A stretch of 64,000 nucleotides of DNA from Muscardinus avellanarius (GCA_963383645.1 OY726574.1:59766394-59830393); one strand, 5' to 3'; positions 11,161 through 23,512 are shown, counted from the first letter of the stretch. Numbers and translations are program-made. Notes: generated by a model from the letters alone, not told the origin.

Positions 11161-13974
11161 TTTCATATCATTTATTTTCAAACAGCAAAATGACAAGGAG
11201 CTACAAATGCAGTTTAAGGCATAGCTGCATATTTTAAAACTGAGAAAGAGATTATAGCACTATTAATGATTTACAATAACATTACAAAAATGATTAAGGA
11301 TTACAATAAAATGGTGGAGGTTGTGTTTTTAGAGTATTTTAGCGTAACTTTAGCTGTCTGACGACACACGGAAAGGGGACTGCTCCCAAATATTGGTCTG
11401 TGCCTGAGTTTCCATTGAGTCACTGCAGTGGCAGCAACATCTGCACCTGGGACCATGTGCCTTTGCTTGGTGTCAGCCCAGGGTCCCCTCAGCCTCTCAG
11501 TCCACCATGCTTTCTTCCCAGAGGGGATTGCAGTTCCCAGATTAGTGCAGTTCCCTGTATTCCTGGGACTCCTCCTGATCTAAGGCCAGGAGTGTCTCAC
11601 TAAGTCCAGTCCTGGCTCCACACACAGGGCGCAGGTTCTAGCGGCAGCAGTTCTGATGCCCTCACAGCTGTGCACAGACCTTGCTCTGGGACCCGTCAGC
11701 CTCCTGGGCCCTGGGTCCCCGGTGTTGGCACCTATCCCAGTCTTGTTCCTTAATGCCTACTCTGCTGCTATGACTGGAATCCAGGTGCCTTATGGTACAG
11801 AATCCGATGGTCCTACTTTCTCTGGCCATCCCCTCCCCGTGTCATGTCCCCTGCCTCCCCGTCCCTCCCAGGGAGCACGGATCCACTTGACAGACGCCAC
11901 CTGGCAGTTTTCCAGGTGCCTCTCACCCAGAATCAGTCCCTATTTTGTGCTTTGCCCATTAATTGGGATCCCAGTCTTCATCTTGGATTCTTCCCATCCG
12001 GCCCCAGTTCCCAAAGCCTAGACACTGCCTACTGGCTGCCCAGCCTCTGGGCTCCGGGTTGTGCCCTCTAACATCATCATCGTGTGCCATCCATGTTTCC
12101 ATTTCTCATACCCAAGCAGCCAATTTGGTTCCTGTTTCTCTTTGGCGATTCTGCTCGGCTGAAAACAACGGATCGTGCCCTGTCAAATCCTGGTGATGTC
12201 CACTCTGGACCATGACTTTACAGCCATGTTGTCACAACTTACCTGATCTCTGCTTCTCACCCCGAGTGGGTGGCTAGGAGGGGCTGGGGCACCCGGGTCC
12301 TGGCCCCGTCCTTCCTCCCCTGACCAACACCCAGCCTACCGCCCCTGACATTTCAGAACACTGATGGCCACTTTCTCTCTGGCAAGGCAGGGAAGGTTGG
12401 GGGGCATTTCACATGTAAGCAAAATAGCAAAGATGAAGCAGCCTCCTCAGTGCTGTGCTTCAAAACAGAGATAAAAACCCCAGAAGTCAGCAGTATTTCA
12501 GGAAATGTCAAGTTGTTGACAACCTTTCTTCTGATCCTGAGAAGTGAAGTGTCCTGAAATAGTCAAGGAACTCCCAGGGGAAGCCAGAGGCAGGAACATG
12601 CCCTCACCCACCCCAGGAACTGGGGATGCAGTTAGACTTTGACGAGTTTTGCTCTTAGTGCAACTAGCCCACATCCACAAGGCCTATTGTACTTTATATT
12701 TTAAGTCTCATGTATTTTACCAGACAATGATACTCATTTTCTTCTAGGAGGCAGATAAGAAAACACTGAAGAGTCATCTTAGCTGGGAGGTGAAATGCTA
12801 AGTCCCTGTGTGGGAGTGGGTGGGAGGCATCTCCATTTGGAAACACTCCTGGAAGGGGGGTCTGAGAGAGCTCGCCTCCCTGGGCCAGAGGGCAAGGAGA
12901 AGCATTGAAGGGTTATCTCAGCAGGTCAGAAAATGGCCTTGAGAAAAAGGAGTTGCATGACGGAAAGGGGAAAGCAGAGAGAAACAAGTGCTCCCACCAC
13001 AAGAGCCCTGTGCTGACAGCGGTGGGTGCTTGCTGAGGACCCTGACAAAGTGAATACTTCTTACCTGGCACTGAAGGGAAGCACTGACTCACCCTATGTC
13101 ATTTCTCCATCAGAATTTATGCTGTTTGTATTTACCGCCAATTAACTACATAAAATAACCTACATCTTTCAGAATATCACTGTCTTTAATATGTGCGTGG
13201 TCTAACTTACCCAGTATAAGGACGCTCGATGGATATCTTGTATTCTTACAAAAATATTATATTTTGGGTGAAATGACACAAAATACATGATACTGAGATG
13301 TACATTACTGAAGTTGTATTATAGCTATAAAACTTTTCATAAAAGCTAATATATGCTTTAAATTGTTGTTGACTTTACTTCTCTGAATTAAAAGCAAGTA
13401 ACAATGATACATGTCATGTCATAATGTAGACCAGGAAGAAAGGACCATCATAGGTTTTTAGAACCTTCTAAAGATGTAACACGACTTTGTTTTATTGTTC
13501 TCAAATATACAGATGGGCAAACCCCCAAAGATTCATAGATGTCAACTTTCTCCAAATCTTGTGGCTTTAAGGTAAGTCCTCAAAATATTTTTCTCTGAAT
13601 CCAACTAACTTTCATCCATTAAATAGCCAATACCTTCACCTGACTGCCATATCAAGTATGAGACAATTTAGCACACACAGAGTAAGGAAAAAGTAGAACT
13701 ATTTAAAAAAAATTCCATCAGCAGTGTTAAAAGAAATCTATGTTTTTACAAAACTCAGAGAGTTCAGAAAGTTGGATAAAGAATGCTTGGTTAAAATATT
13801 CTCATACAAATCAGCCTGTGAAATTATCCTAGATCCTACAAACTCCTGAAAAATGATCAATTAGGGAGCTTAGAGAGAACTACTATTTAAATTCAGCATA
13901 ATAATCTGTGTGATACCACGTGAAACGCATGGCTAAAGAACAAGAGGGTATCTGGTCAGGGCCATTACTCCCGG
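11161..13974. other. Unassigned sequence with a GC-richer block
   Basis: About 2.8 kb without a recognised repeat. A GC-richer block spans about 11395-12340 and gives several overlapping plus-strand frames (67-121 codons) in different phases. None has a domain, and their mutual overlap argues against coding. The rest is AT-rich. Confidence 0.4.
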
Positions 13975-14130
13975 ACCATGGTAAGCTGCTCCACCTTTCT
14001 GTTTCCAGACACTCGACTATAAAATGGTGAGAACAACATCTTCCTCACTGGGTTTTAGTGAAAATGGAAACAACTCATTCAAGACCCTGATACAGAGACT
14101 GGTATACACTGAATGCTCAGGAGAACATTT
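13975..14130 (+). mobile_element. MIR 3' half
   Basis: Block order matches the MIR 3' portion: 'tctgtttccagacactcgac', 'tataaaatggtgagaacaac', 'atcttcctcactgggtttta', then a diverged end near 'tgaatgctcagg'. The MIR 5' half is not discernible. Confidence 0.6.
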
Positions 14131-14270
14131 TACTTTACAAAGACCTATTTTGAAACCAAATATAATACTAATTATTCCTTTTATTATAGTCACTATGTTG
14201 TTCACTCCCCAAATTCCCATTTGGTTCTACTTTTATCATTTATTCCCTTGGAAAGACTATATTTTTTTTT

Positions 14271-14474
14271 AGCATGGTGTGGTGGTATACACCTGTAATT
14301 CCAGTACTTAGGAGGCTGAGACAGGAGGATTGAAGGTTCAAGGCCAGCCTCAGCAACTTATAGAATCCCTCATCAACTCACTGAGACCCTGTTTCAAAAT
14401 AAATATAAAGTGGGGCTTAGGATGAAGCTCAGAGGTAGAACACCCCTGGGTAAAATCCCCAGTAACACACACAA
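14271..14474 (+). mobile_element. B1-dID SINE
   Basis: Complete dimer with moderate divergence. The left monomer begins 'agcatggtgtggtggtatac' and the right ends 'aaatccccagtaacac'. A T-run just before its 5' end (14262-14270) is part of the target, not a tail. Confidence 0.9.
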
Positions 14475-15309
14475 ACTATATTTTTGTTTCAAGTGTGTTA
14501 ATGATTGCTTATTAGAGAATTTTTATGATGACTGCTTTACAGTTCCTATGAGATAACTTTATGTTGTAAAACTTGGGATCTTATGTAGACTTCTGCTCAA
14601 GCAGCTTCCTCTCACATGCTTCAGTAAAGAAGCAGGGGGACCCTGCCTTGTAGTTTCCAAGTTGGGATCTAAGTGCAGGTTCCATGGCTGGGATGGTGCT
14701 ACCTCTCCCTGGGGTGGGGGTGACCTTGCGCCAGTGGACTGTGGTAGACAGAGGTGACTTGACAGGGCCTCCTGTGGCACGTCACCAGCAGAGATGAGAG
14801 GGTCACCTTGTCAGTGCTGGACTGAGGCATGATCCTGTGTCCCCAGGCATGACATAGCCCTGGGTCCCCGCTGGGAGCTCAGACTTGCACTCTCTCAGGA
14901 CTGGGGCCACTGTGTTTCTCGTGGTGTTTGGTCAGAGTAGGTGACTACTATCTAGAAGTCCTCAGTGGTGCTTGGCTTCTCTTTTCTTGGTCCTTTGACT
15001 AGAAGGATCAGGCTTTTCTTGGAGGTATTTTGCCTTTTTTAGTTTCTCCAATATCCAGTCCAGGACAGGGTATGTGAGAAAAAGGAGACACCAGGTGCAC
15101 ACTGCTGCGCTGCTTTGGGCTCACAAAGGACCCGATGTTCGGCCCCCTTCTCATCATCTTTCAGAATCTTTGTGTGATTATTTTATATATAGTGCTCAGG
15201 TTTTATGAAAAGAAAAGAGAAAAGCATATCTACTCCATCTTTCTGCAAGCAGAAGTTCCCTAGTGATTTTTTTTTTAATGTTAAGGAACTTTCTTGAAGA
15301 TTCTCTCTG
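14475..15309. other. Unassigned sequence
   Basis: No repeat recognised. A 73-codon minus-strand frame at 14559-14780 shows no domain. Confidence 0.4.
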
Positions 15310-15316
15310 GGTTCAG

Positions 15317-15470
15317 CCTTCTTTCTTTCCCTCCCTTCCTCCCTTCCTTCCTTCCTTCCCTTCCTTCCTTCCTTCCTTCCTTCCTTCCTTCCTTCCTTCC
15401 TTCCTTCCTTCTTTCCTTCTGTCCTTCCTTCCTTCTTTTCCTTCATTCTCTCTTCTTTCTCTTTTCTTTT
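15317..15470 (-). repeat. (CCTT)n microsatellite in a SINE tail
   Basis: CCTT/CTTT tetranucleotides run from 15317 and end directly at the ID end of a minus-strand SINE. On the SINE strand this is (AAGG)n, in the position of the A-tail. Frames of 63-162 codons here are poly-Ser/Phe/Pro or Lys/Glu/Gly translations of the repeat. Confidence 0.95.
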
Positions 15471-15673
15471 GGTGGTAGAGATTGAATCAAGGGGCATTCT
15501 ATCACTGAAGTATACCTCCAGTCCTTTATTTATTCTTGTTTGGTTTTGTTTTTGAAACAGAGTCTTGCTAGGTTGCGGAGAGTCTCCCTGTGGTGCTGGG
15601 ACTGCTCTTGAACCTGTAATCCTCTGTCTCCGTCTCTTAAGTACTGGGTTTACAGGTGTATACCACCACACCT
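15471..15673 (-). mobile_element. B1-dID SINE, old copy
   Basis: Begins 'ggtggtagagattgaatcaa' (ID end), has the 'tttttgaaacagagtcttgc' linker junction, and ends 'gtataccaccacacct'. The middle of the left monomer is strongly diverged (15575-15610). Confidence 0.85.
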
Positions 15674-15739
15674 CTTTATTTCCTTCTTGAAGAAAGAATT
15701 TATTCCATGCACCTATAGCATGCAGGGAACCTTGAAGTA

Positions 15740-15870
15740 GCCAAAGAAGTTCTTGAGACAGGGCAGACTGAGTTTTAATCCTGCTTCTACTCCAATCCTC
15801 ACCTTCTATAGCTCATAGTTTCCTCTTATGTATCATGAAGATTAGATTCAGCTCACAGTGCCAATGTCAG
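15740..15870 (+). mobile_element. Probable MIR remnant
   Basis: Weak but ordered MIR-like blocks: 'agacagggcagactgagttt', 'taatcctgcttctactcc' and 'catagtttcctcttatgtat'. No clean boundaries. Confidence 0.4.
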
Positions 15871-18305
15871 GGCTGCACTGATGTAGAGGGTTTAGTATAG
15901 GATTCTTGGCATATATGCATTAAATTCATGCAATTTCTTTCCAACAAAACATCCTACAATTCATATTATGGTTGGCTATAGGAATTACATTTTCACATAG
16001 CAGGTGCATTCAGAAAGAAAAAGCCATCATTTCTTTCTTTTCCTCCTTCCACTTGATACCAACGTTCATGCTCCTAGACTCCAGCTGAAATTCCCTCGGT
16101 GGCATTCAAATACCCCTCCGCCTGATCCAGGCCACCCTTCCAAGCCATCTCCACTTCACACCCTCAAAACTCAAGTGCTAGTCACATCAGAATAATCACT
16201 GCTCTTGGGAGTCACACACACTTTCCAACTTTTATGAACATTTCTTTCATCTCATTATGCTGTTGAGATTATATATGATTATATATCATCTTCTCTACTG
16301 ATACTGTTTCTTAACATTAGAGGTCATAATTTTCAGCATCAATGTAAATTCAGTAAAATTAGGCTACATCACACTTTGGTACCTCAGAAATATATCTATT
16401 TCTAAAGAAATATCAGTCATATATATATCATATATATATGCATATATATATTATAGATAGAGAGAGAGCAACTTATTATTGATAGTGATCAAGCCGATAT
16501 AGAGCAGACTTTCAAGCATAATGCCCCAAAAAACGATTCACAGCGTCTCAGTTGGCACAGGATCCGCTCTCAATCCCACCTGACTCCCTTCATCAATGTC
16601 TCCTAACAGTCCAGGCTGTCTCTTCTATTTCCAATCCAACTCAGTGGGCTGGAATGACCCTTCCCCTTAAGAGCTACCTCTACCTCTGTCCTAGAAAAGT
16701 TAATTGAGACTTTCTCATTTTATGGCATATACATATCTCTATACATTGTTCAGACAAAACAATAAAGGCCTACGCGCAGAACTGGAGAGCCCTCTTCCTG
16801 GAGGAGACGCAGGTCTATCGCAGTCAGCCCCTGGGCCCCTGATGCAGCTGTGGAAACACTCAGAAATTTGAAACTCGTCAAGACTAGAGCGTGTGCCGAT
16901 AATATGAAACCTGCACCTGATGTACGAACAAACAGATTGACATTAAGTATAATCTCCGTCCAGTATTGTTTCAGGGGAGCCTTGAGCTCAGTCATTTCAT
17001 TAATTTAATATGAAAGACAAATCCAAGATGTGGCGTATAATTGGTGTGCTTTAAGAGATGCACTTTGAGCTTGCACGGAAGTGTTTTTCAAGTTACGCCT
17101 GTAGGTGACATCTTCAGTAAGCTAGACGGTGAAGGAGATACCTCTAGAGTATAAGTGAACATGTGTATGTGCATGTATTGTATATGTGTGCATGTGCTAC
17201 CTTTCCTCTAAGATATCTTAGTCTGTGCCTACTAGAAACTTCCAAGATATAAATTGGTCTCAAGTGATGGGATGGTATACTAACCAGCAACACTAATGGC
17301 CTTTAGAAAATTTATGCTGAAATCCACTTAATGTCCTAAGTAGGTAATTTGTATAATTTATGCAAAGAGAAGATCTGAGGGATAGAATCTGCAGTTTAAG
17401 ATTTTCTACCAGAATACTTTCTACACAGTTAACATTAAGCAGGAAATTAAACAAATGAAGTGATTTACACGTTACATTATTAACTCAATCAAAACAACTT
17501 CAGTGATGAGTTTGTGTTTCTATTATCACAAAGAACACTTTTAGTTAGTATATACAAGTTGTTCTCATCATTTTAATAATGATATTTTGGTTAAGTAGTG
17601 TTAATACATCAAGGTAATTTTTATAGTTTAATTTGTCAAATGTATTTTAATTGAATTTTTCTAGTTTGAAATATTTAGTTCCTGCAAGATCTTTAAACTA
17701 TGTTATTCCTCTCTTTAATGCACATACATTTTTAAAAACAAAATGCCATTTAGAAGAGAAAGCGTTTTTTTGCAGGACAGTGGTCCAAAGGGCACTTGAA
17801 AGTTACTCAATTAAAAAATACTTCAAGCACAATTTTGTGAAGTATCAGTGAAATAAGGCAACAGCTTATAATGCACAATTCCATCTTTCGGGAGGCTACA
17901 GATAATATACTATATTGAAATGAAATTGTTACGTGTTATTTGGTATGCCTAAGTATATGCTTTCATGTATATATACTTACATACACGCGCAAGCATCTTA
18001 TCTGTATGTTTAATGCTAATATTGACCCAGTGACTACAGGGTACTCAGATGTTGGTGTTGATGTTCCTTCTCAAGGTGATGGATTCAGTTATCTTGGCAG
18101 ATTTATGCAATAAGATTACAACTGCAGGCTGTGCGACTGAGAAAGAAAAACAAAACTAGGCCAGCCTCCAAGGGCCTGGACTAAGTGTGTTCCCAGACAC
18201 TCCTACATCCGCTCCCGCACGCACAGTGAGTTGAGGAGCCCTGCGGAGGACTGTAAATGTGTACAATGTGGCTTTCCACTGCAAAATCACACTCTGTGGG
18301 TCTCC
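15871..18305. other. Unassigned AT-rich sequence
   Basis: About 2.4 kb with no recognised transposon apart from a short (TA)n/(CATATA) run at 16418-16455. Minor frames (60-81 codons) lack domains. Confidence 0.4.
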
Positions 18306-19165
18306 ATTTAAGTGACCCATCTAGGCGGGCGTGGTGGCGCACCCTTGTAACCCCAGAATGCGGGAGGCTGAGACAGGAGGATGGCAGTTCGCCGACAGCC
18401 TCGGCCACTTAGTGAGGCCCTTTGCAACTCAGCGAGACCCTGTTTCAATATAAAGAATATAAAGTAGGGCTGGGGGTGTAGCTCAGAGGTAGAATGCTCC
18501 TGGGTTTCATCCCCAGTACTGCAGAAAAAAAAAAGTGACCCATCTATTAGGATGGCTGGTATCAAAATTCAAAAGATAACACATGTTAGTGCGAATGTGA
18601 TGAAACTGAACTCAGCTGGTGGTACTTGTTGTATGCTTTAGAAAACAGCATAGAGGATCCTGAACGGAATTAAAAATGATGTAAGATTCAGCAATCTACT
18701 CCTGGTTGTTTATTTACCCAAGAGAACCATTCAAGAGAGTCAGGAGGCAGAAACAACCAAAATGCCCGCTGATGTATAAAGGGGTGAGGAAAACGTGGTG
18801 CTGACATAGGATGACCTGGGCCAAGGTCTTTGAAAGGAAGGAAATGCTGCAGTGTGGACCACATGGAAGACTGCGGGGGACTTTACACCAGTGAGAGAAG
18901 CCAGCTACTGAAGAACAGTACTGGATCCCTCCTCTGAGCTCTCTAAGGGAGTTCCATACACAGCAGCAAAGAGCCCTCAGGGGCTGTGGGGTGGAGAAAG
19001 GGAGGAGTTGGTGTTCAGCAGGATAACGCCTCATTTATGCAAGATAAATTAGCTCTGGAAATTCACACCTACCACCACACCTCTAGTAGATAATACATAG
19101 TGTACGTTTTAAAAATTGTTAAACGGGTAGATCTCATGTTATGTGGTCTTAGCACCATCAATTTA
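18300..19165 (+). mobile_element. Ancient L1M 3' end, split by a SINE
   Basis: After the SINE the sequence follows the old placental L1M end: 'ttaggatggctggtatcaaa', 'gaaaacagcatagaggatcc', 'ggaattaaaaatgatgtaag', 'attcagcaatctactcctgg', 'gaaggaaatgctgcagtgtg', and a terminal block 'ttttaaaaattgttaaacgg' with 'ctcatgttatgtgg'. Several internal deletions are evident. The left limit is uncertain. Confidence 0.75.
18324..18532 (+). mobile_element. B1-dID SINE with perfect TSD, inside L1M
   Basis: Full-length main-subfamily copy. The 14-bp site 'aagtgacccatcta' is duplicated at 18310-18323 and 18533-18546 without mismatch. With the SINE and one TSD removed, the L1M reads through, which confirms the nesting order. 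Confidence 0.95.
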
Positions 19166-19545
19166 TTAAGAAAAGAAGGAACTTTTTAATCATTCTCTTG
19201 TCTGTAAATAATAGCTCATCTGAAGGTTCGAATACGCAGAGGCAGGTCCTGCGTTGAAGAAGCTGATCGCCAATTATATTTCCTCTAAATTAGTTATGAT
19301 GTCAAAGGCAAGTGTGTTCCATAATTTATTTTGTGGAAAGCAATATTGTGTCTATTAGCAGTAAGAACCAATATTAGAAATCTTTAATGAAATCTTGAAG
19401 GGAGCTGTTTAAAAATAGCTGCTCAAAAAAAAACCAAACAAACAAACAACTATCCAAAGATATTAAAGATGGAGGCAGCAATGCTATGCATGATAAAAAA
19501 ATAAATATCTACATTTTTCAAGAGAATAGGATCAATACTACCTTT
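19166..19545. other. Unassigned AT-rich sequence
   Basis: No repeat recognised. The stretch 19190-19460 has a mixed composition with several TAAT-type motifs and reads like a possible conserved non-coding element, but this cannot be judged without alignment. Confidence 0.35.
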
Positions 19546-19555
19546 TCTACTGTAA

Positions 19556-19769
19556 TTTTTTATTTTTTTATTTTTTTTTTTTGGTGGTTGTAATGGGGTT
19601 TCTGGAAACCCTTCTACCTCCGGTCTACACTCCCAGACCTATTTTATACTTTTTTTAAAATTTGGAAACAGACTTTCTTAAGCCAGCGCGGCTGGCTTCG
19701 AACCTGCGCGATCCTCCTGTCTCCGCCTCCCAAGTGCGGGGATTATAAGCGTGTGCCACCACGCCCGGC
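19556..19769 (-). mobile_element. B1-dID SINE, hairpin subfamily, with TSD
   Basis: Carries the subfamily ID end ('tctggaaacccttctacctc'), and the inverted repeat AAGCCAGC-gcg-GCTGGCTT at 19680-19698. Site 'tctactgtaa' is duplicated at 19546-19555 and 19770-19779. The T-run plus 'tattttttta' at the left is the A-tail. Confidence 0.93.
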
Positions 19770-20032
19770 TCTACTGTAAATGTATTGTGAGACATTATGG
19801 AAATATCATTTTAACTACCTGTTACAGAAAACAAATATAACATTTGTAAAGGACCAATAATCTAGCCTACAGTACATGGATTTTTTTATTACATTTAAGT
19901 AGCAAAATTATTTTAGAAATTAAGAATGATGTCATCCAAATACAACTTAGTCTAATATTAGTAATACTGAAAGTGGTCATAGATTTCCAGAGATTATATT
20001 GCATTATGCCACCATAAGCTGATGTCGCTTCA

Positions 20033-20117
20033 TTCTCTCTCTCTCCCTCTCTCTCTCTTTCTTTCTCTCTCCATCTCTCTCTCTCTCTTCCTCTCCCTCT
20101 CCCCACCCTCTCTCTTT
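20033..20117 (-). repeat. (CT)n microsatellite in a SINE tail
   Basis: CT-rich run abutting the ID end of the minus-strand SINE that follows, as (GA)n on the SINE strand. It produces a spurious Arg/Glu-rich frame on the minus strand. Confidence 0.9.
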
Positions 20118-20302
20118 TGTGGTACTGGGGATTGAACCCAGGGGTATTCAATCTCTGAGCTATACCCCGGCCCTTTTATTTTGGGGGGGAATTTTGAAAC
20201 AGGGTCTCAGGAAGTCGCTGAGAGCCTGTGCTAAGTTGCTGTGACTATCCTGTCTCAGTCCTGCAACTCCTGAGATTCCAGGTGTGTGCCACCATGCCCG
20301 GC
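20118..20302 (-). mobile_element. B1-dID SINE
   Basis: ID half intact ('ggtactggggattgaaccca'). The linker is G-rich at 20179-20186 and the left monomer is partly rearranged around 20230-20265, ending 'gtgccaccatgcccggc'. Confidence 0.9.
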
Positions 20303-20339
20303 GAGGTTCTCCTTCTGTCTCAGCTCATCCAGTTCTCCC

Positions 20340-20480
20340 CATGTCCCCGTGAAGCAGGTACCGTGATTATCTTTGACAGATAAAGAAACCGAGGCAACAG
20401 TGTTTACGTCATTCAAGGCCACACGGATGAGAAATGATGCCGATAGGATTAAAAGCTGGGAGGCTTTTAAGGACTATGCC
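20340..20480 (-). mobile_element. MIR remnant
   Basis: Reverse-strand MIR order: 'gacagataaagaaaccgagg' (core), 'cattcaaggccacacggatg', and a diverged 'ggattaaaagctgggagg'. Confidence 0.6.
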
Positions 20481-21029
20481 AAACTGCCTGCAGGGTGAGA
20501 TTTTTCTCTGGAAGCATTCAGAAAGATAAAAATGACAAAACACCGGGCACAGGGTTCCGCACACACTAGGTGATTCACCAAATGGGCACAGATGACATTG
20601 GCAGACTCCTCTTTGGCGCTTGCAGGAGAACAAGCAGGCAAAACAGAATACTCGGAAGGACCTAAGCTGCTGAGGGCTTTTCTCATTTCATTCTCAAATG
20701 CAGGCTGGCTGCGAGAACAGAACATGTGGTAGAGAGGGGAGTTTGCGGAAACGAAGGCACATCCCTGCGCGGAACGGAATCAGATGGCATGGGGTGTGAA
20801 CAACTGGCCGTCCGGGTAATTTTTCATAGAGATGAGCTGTAATTTATAAACCGTGAGACAGAAGAAGAAAGAAAAGAGAGCCTTGAATTCCTGCCCAAAC
20901 AAGATTTTAAAGCTCCATCTTAGCATATTTTTAAGTGAGAATTTAAGTATTTCATATCTGCATAGACACAGTAAGGTTGCGTCTGCACAGACATATACAG
21001 CATTGTACCTAACAAGGCTTTACAAGCAT
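20481..21029. other. Unassigned sequence
   Basis: Nothing recognised. Overlapping short frames on both strands have no domain. Confidence 0.4.
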
Positions 21030-21048
21030 CTAAATAGGATGCAATTTT

Positions 21049-21257
21049 TTTTTATTATTGTGGTACTGGGCAGGAACTCAGAGGCCTTCTACCTCCAGGC
21101 TACACTCCCAGACCTATTTTATATTTTATTTGGTAACAGGTTGTCGCTAAGTTGCTGAGAGCCTCACTAAGTAGCTGAGGCTGACTTCGAACCTGCACGA
21201 TCCTCCCGTCTCAGCCTCCCAAATGCTGGGATTATAAGCGTGCTCCACCACACCCAC
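21049..21257 (-). mobile_element. B1-dID SINE, intermediate subfamily, with TSD
   Basis: Shares the 'actcccagacctatttta' and 'atttggtaacagg' features with the hairpin subfamily but keeps the full-length left monomer ('ctaagttgctgagagcctca'). TSD of 19 bp with one mismatch at 21030-21048 and 21258-21276 ('ctaaataggatgcaatttt'). Confidence 0.93.
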
Positions 21258-21345
21258 CTAAATACGATGCAATTTTATTGGAAGCCAGGATTAGGGAGGG
21301 GGCAGAAGCCTCGGCCATTTCATTGTATCCACAATTTGTGTGTGT

Positions 21346-21541
21346 GTTGGGGGGATACTGGGGATGGAACCCAGGGACAGTCTACGTTTGAGCTACACCC
21401 TCAGACCTATTTTTTAAATTCTTTTTTATTTTTGAAACAGGGTCTCAGTAGCTAAGTAGCTAAGGCTGGTCTCAAACCATGATCCTTCTGTCTCAGCCTC
21501 CCGAATGCTGGCATTACAAGCATATGCCACCATGCCCGGCT
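21346..21541 (-). mobile_element. B1-dID SINE
   Basis: Main-type copy with ID end 'actggggatggaacccaggg' and left end 'atgccaccatgcccggct'. About 7 bp are missing from the left monomer ('gggtctcagtagctaagtag'). It lies 70 bp from the preceding copy on the same strand. Confidence 0.92.
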
Positions 21542-21808
21542 CCACGGATCTTCACAGTCTGCACAGCGCTAGACAAGGCGCAGGGTGACTAAGTGACAGT
21601 AGGTCGAATAACCAATGAATGAAACATCTAAAAGGCAAAAGTAGAGTATGTCGTGGCATATGTATATTATACATTTAGTGATGGTATGATCATAGCAGTA
21701 TGCATATATACTCATAAAACATTTAATATAGAAACAAACATAAGTGCACATAGAAACTAGATTGCAAAGTGCATAACAATCTAGAGGAGGAAGATCTTCA
21801 TAGCACTT

Positions 21809-21847
<39 letters not shown>

Positions 21848-22907
21848 TATTTTGCTGCTGCTGTGGTTTCTATTTGGTGTAGAGAACAGTGCAGGATGAG
21901 GTTTCTGAAGTGGGACTGGCTACTGTCACTTCCAAGGGAGGCAGGAGAGCGTGCTGGAGGCGCTTGTATGGACAGCAGCAGCAAGGTTGAGCACTGCCAC
22001 AGGACGGGGTAGTGGAGCTGGCGGCCGGGGGGCCTGTCTGGCTCGGAGTCCAACTGCTCGGTTGGTCCTTGAATTGGGCAAGTGCCCCAGAAAGGCCGGG
22101 ACACTCATCCGCTCATCCTCCCAGCGCTGGCCCTGAGCAGCCTACCGGAGGTCAGCAGCAGAGTGCAGCAAGAGCGCAGGAGTAACGGGAAAAGTGGGTT
22201 CTGACAGGCATTCAAGAAACACAGCCGGTGATCCCTAGAGGTTTCTAAGTTTGGAGGTTGTTAAGGAAAACAATAAAATATAAACACAACCCTGTGATGG
22301 TGGGCTGGGCGGACATGCTGACCTGGGGTAAGCAGTGCACTTGGTTTCCAGCTGCTCAGAGGACAGGGTTGATTATACTTCTGAACTGTGTGTGCAGGAG
22401 ATTAGGGAAAGATGAGCTGGACTCAGAGATGACTGGGGCAGCATGGAAGACACAGCACGGAGGCTTTCTCTAACTTTTAGCCAGCACAGCCAGTGAGCAG
22501 CTGCCTCTCAAATTCCATGCACCTGTTAAATGTTGCTGGAAATCTCCAAAAGTTTTGGCCACCATCAACTTCATCTTGTTTATTACTCTACCCAAGAGCA
22601 GCCCTCTGCCAGGCCACACTCTTCTCCCCGCAGATCCTTTCTGAATGATTAATATTATTTTAGAGCCAGTTTAGAGTCAATACCCTTATGAAAATCTGTT
22701 GAATGTTGTGGCTCCATAGTTGAGCGAATTCTCATGTGCAAACATACACAGAATGTGGCAGGTCATTTAGCTGAGGTTCCCGTCTTTCTGGAAGCCACCC
22801 GCATACCCCAGAAAACCATGGGCCCAGAGAACTCAGCATGGAGAAGGTGCTTAACCAGTATGGCTTGCCTGACCCTCTCACTTTCTTGGGACATGAGAGG
22901 ATCTTCC
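21542..22907. other. Unassigned sequence with (ATT)n and a GC-rich patch
   Basis: Contains a 43-bp (ATT)n run (21808-21850), followed by a GC-richer patch at about 21880-22140 with short opposed frames. The two strands are open in similar measure and I recognise no protein. No transposon identified. Confidence 0.4.
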
Positions 22908-22990
22908 TTTCTTCCTTCCTTCCTTCCTTCCTTCCTTCCTTCCTTCCTTCCTTCTTTCCTTCCTGTCTGTCTTTCTCTCTTTCTTTTTCT
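22908..22990 (-). repeat. (CCTT)n microsatellite in a SINE tail
   Basis: CCTT repeats ending in CTTT/TTTCT directly before the ID end of a minus-strand SINE. They are the tail of that element. Confidence 0.93.
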
Positions 22991-23319
22991 GGGGGTACTA
23001 GGGATGGAACCCAGGGGCATTCTAACTAACACATCGCATATACAGAGACACACCACACGATGTACACGCTTGATACATGCATACACATGTATGTACATAA
23101 ACTTCACATATACTCAAACATACACACAAACATGCTACCCAATGCACATGTAATTTTATGTACACACTGCATATACTATTTTTTATTTTTATTTTGAAAC
23201 AGGGTCTCACTGAGTTGCAAAGGGCCTCACAAAGTAGCTAAGGCTGTCTTCAAACCACGATCCTCCTGTCTCAGTCTCCCAAATGCTGGGATTACAAGTG
23301 TGTGCCACCACGCCTGGCT
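22991..23319 (-). mobile_element. B1-dID SINE interrupted by a foreign 145-bp segment
   Basis: The ID end is present at 22991-23024 ('ggatggaacccaggggcatt'). The linker and left monomer are present at 23174-23319 (from 'tattttttatttttatttt' to 'ccaccacgcctggct'). Between them some 22 bp of the ID half is missing, and 23025-23173 is occupied by sequence unrelated to any SINE. That insert is an inverted near-copy of 24125-24271. Confidence 0.9.
23029..23173 (-). repeat. Inverted copy of 24125-24271 (templated insertion)
   Basis: Reverse complement of 24125-24271 with about seven substitutions and one 2-bp deletion by my alignment, near 95% identity. Shared marks: 'ttgatacatgcatacacatg' on the plus strand here, 'catgtgtatgcatgtatcaa' there. 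There is no TSD and no tail. It interrupts the SINE and replaces a piece of it, so this copy is the recipient. Confidence 0.92.
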
Positions 23320-23320
23320 C

Positions 23321-23506
23321 TTTTTTTTTTGTGGTATTGGGGTTCCTGGAAGCCCTTCTACCTCTGGGCTACACTCCCAGACCTATTGTTTATATTTTTT
23401 TGAAAACAGGGTCTCTTAAGCCAGCGAGGCTGGCTTCGAACCTGTGCTATCCTCCTGTCTCCGCCTCCCAAGCGCTGGGATTACAAGTGCGCACCACCAT
23501 GCCCAA
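23321..23506 (-). mobile_element. B1-dID SINE, hairpin subfamily, next to an older copy
   Basis: Young-looking copy with ID end 'ttcctggaagcccttctacc' and hairpin AAGCCAGC-gag-GCTGGCTT at 23418-23436. It joined the very end of the preceding SINE; 'tggctc' recurs on both sides (about 23315 and 23509) as a short possible TSD. Confidence 0.92.
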
Positions 23507-23512
23507 CTTGGC

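Noticed and set aside
11400..12196. Series of plus-strand frames in a GC-richer block, considered as exons
   Set aside because: They overlap in several phases, no recognisable protein, and no consistent splice signals.
15183..15671. 162-codon minus-strand frame
   Set aside because: SINE plus (AAGG)n tail.
22734..23153. 139-codon plus-strand frame and opposing minus-strand frame
   Set aside because: Both pass through a (CCTT)n microsatellite, a SINE fragment and the inverted templated insertion.
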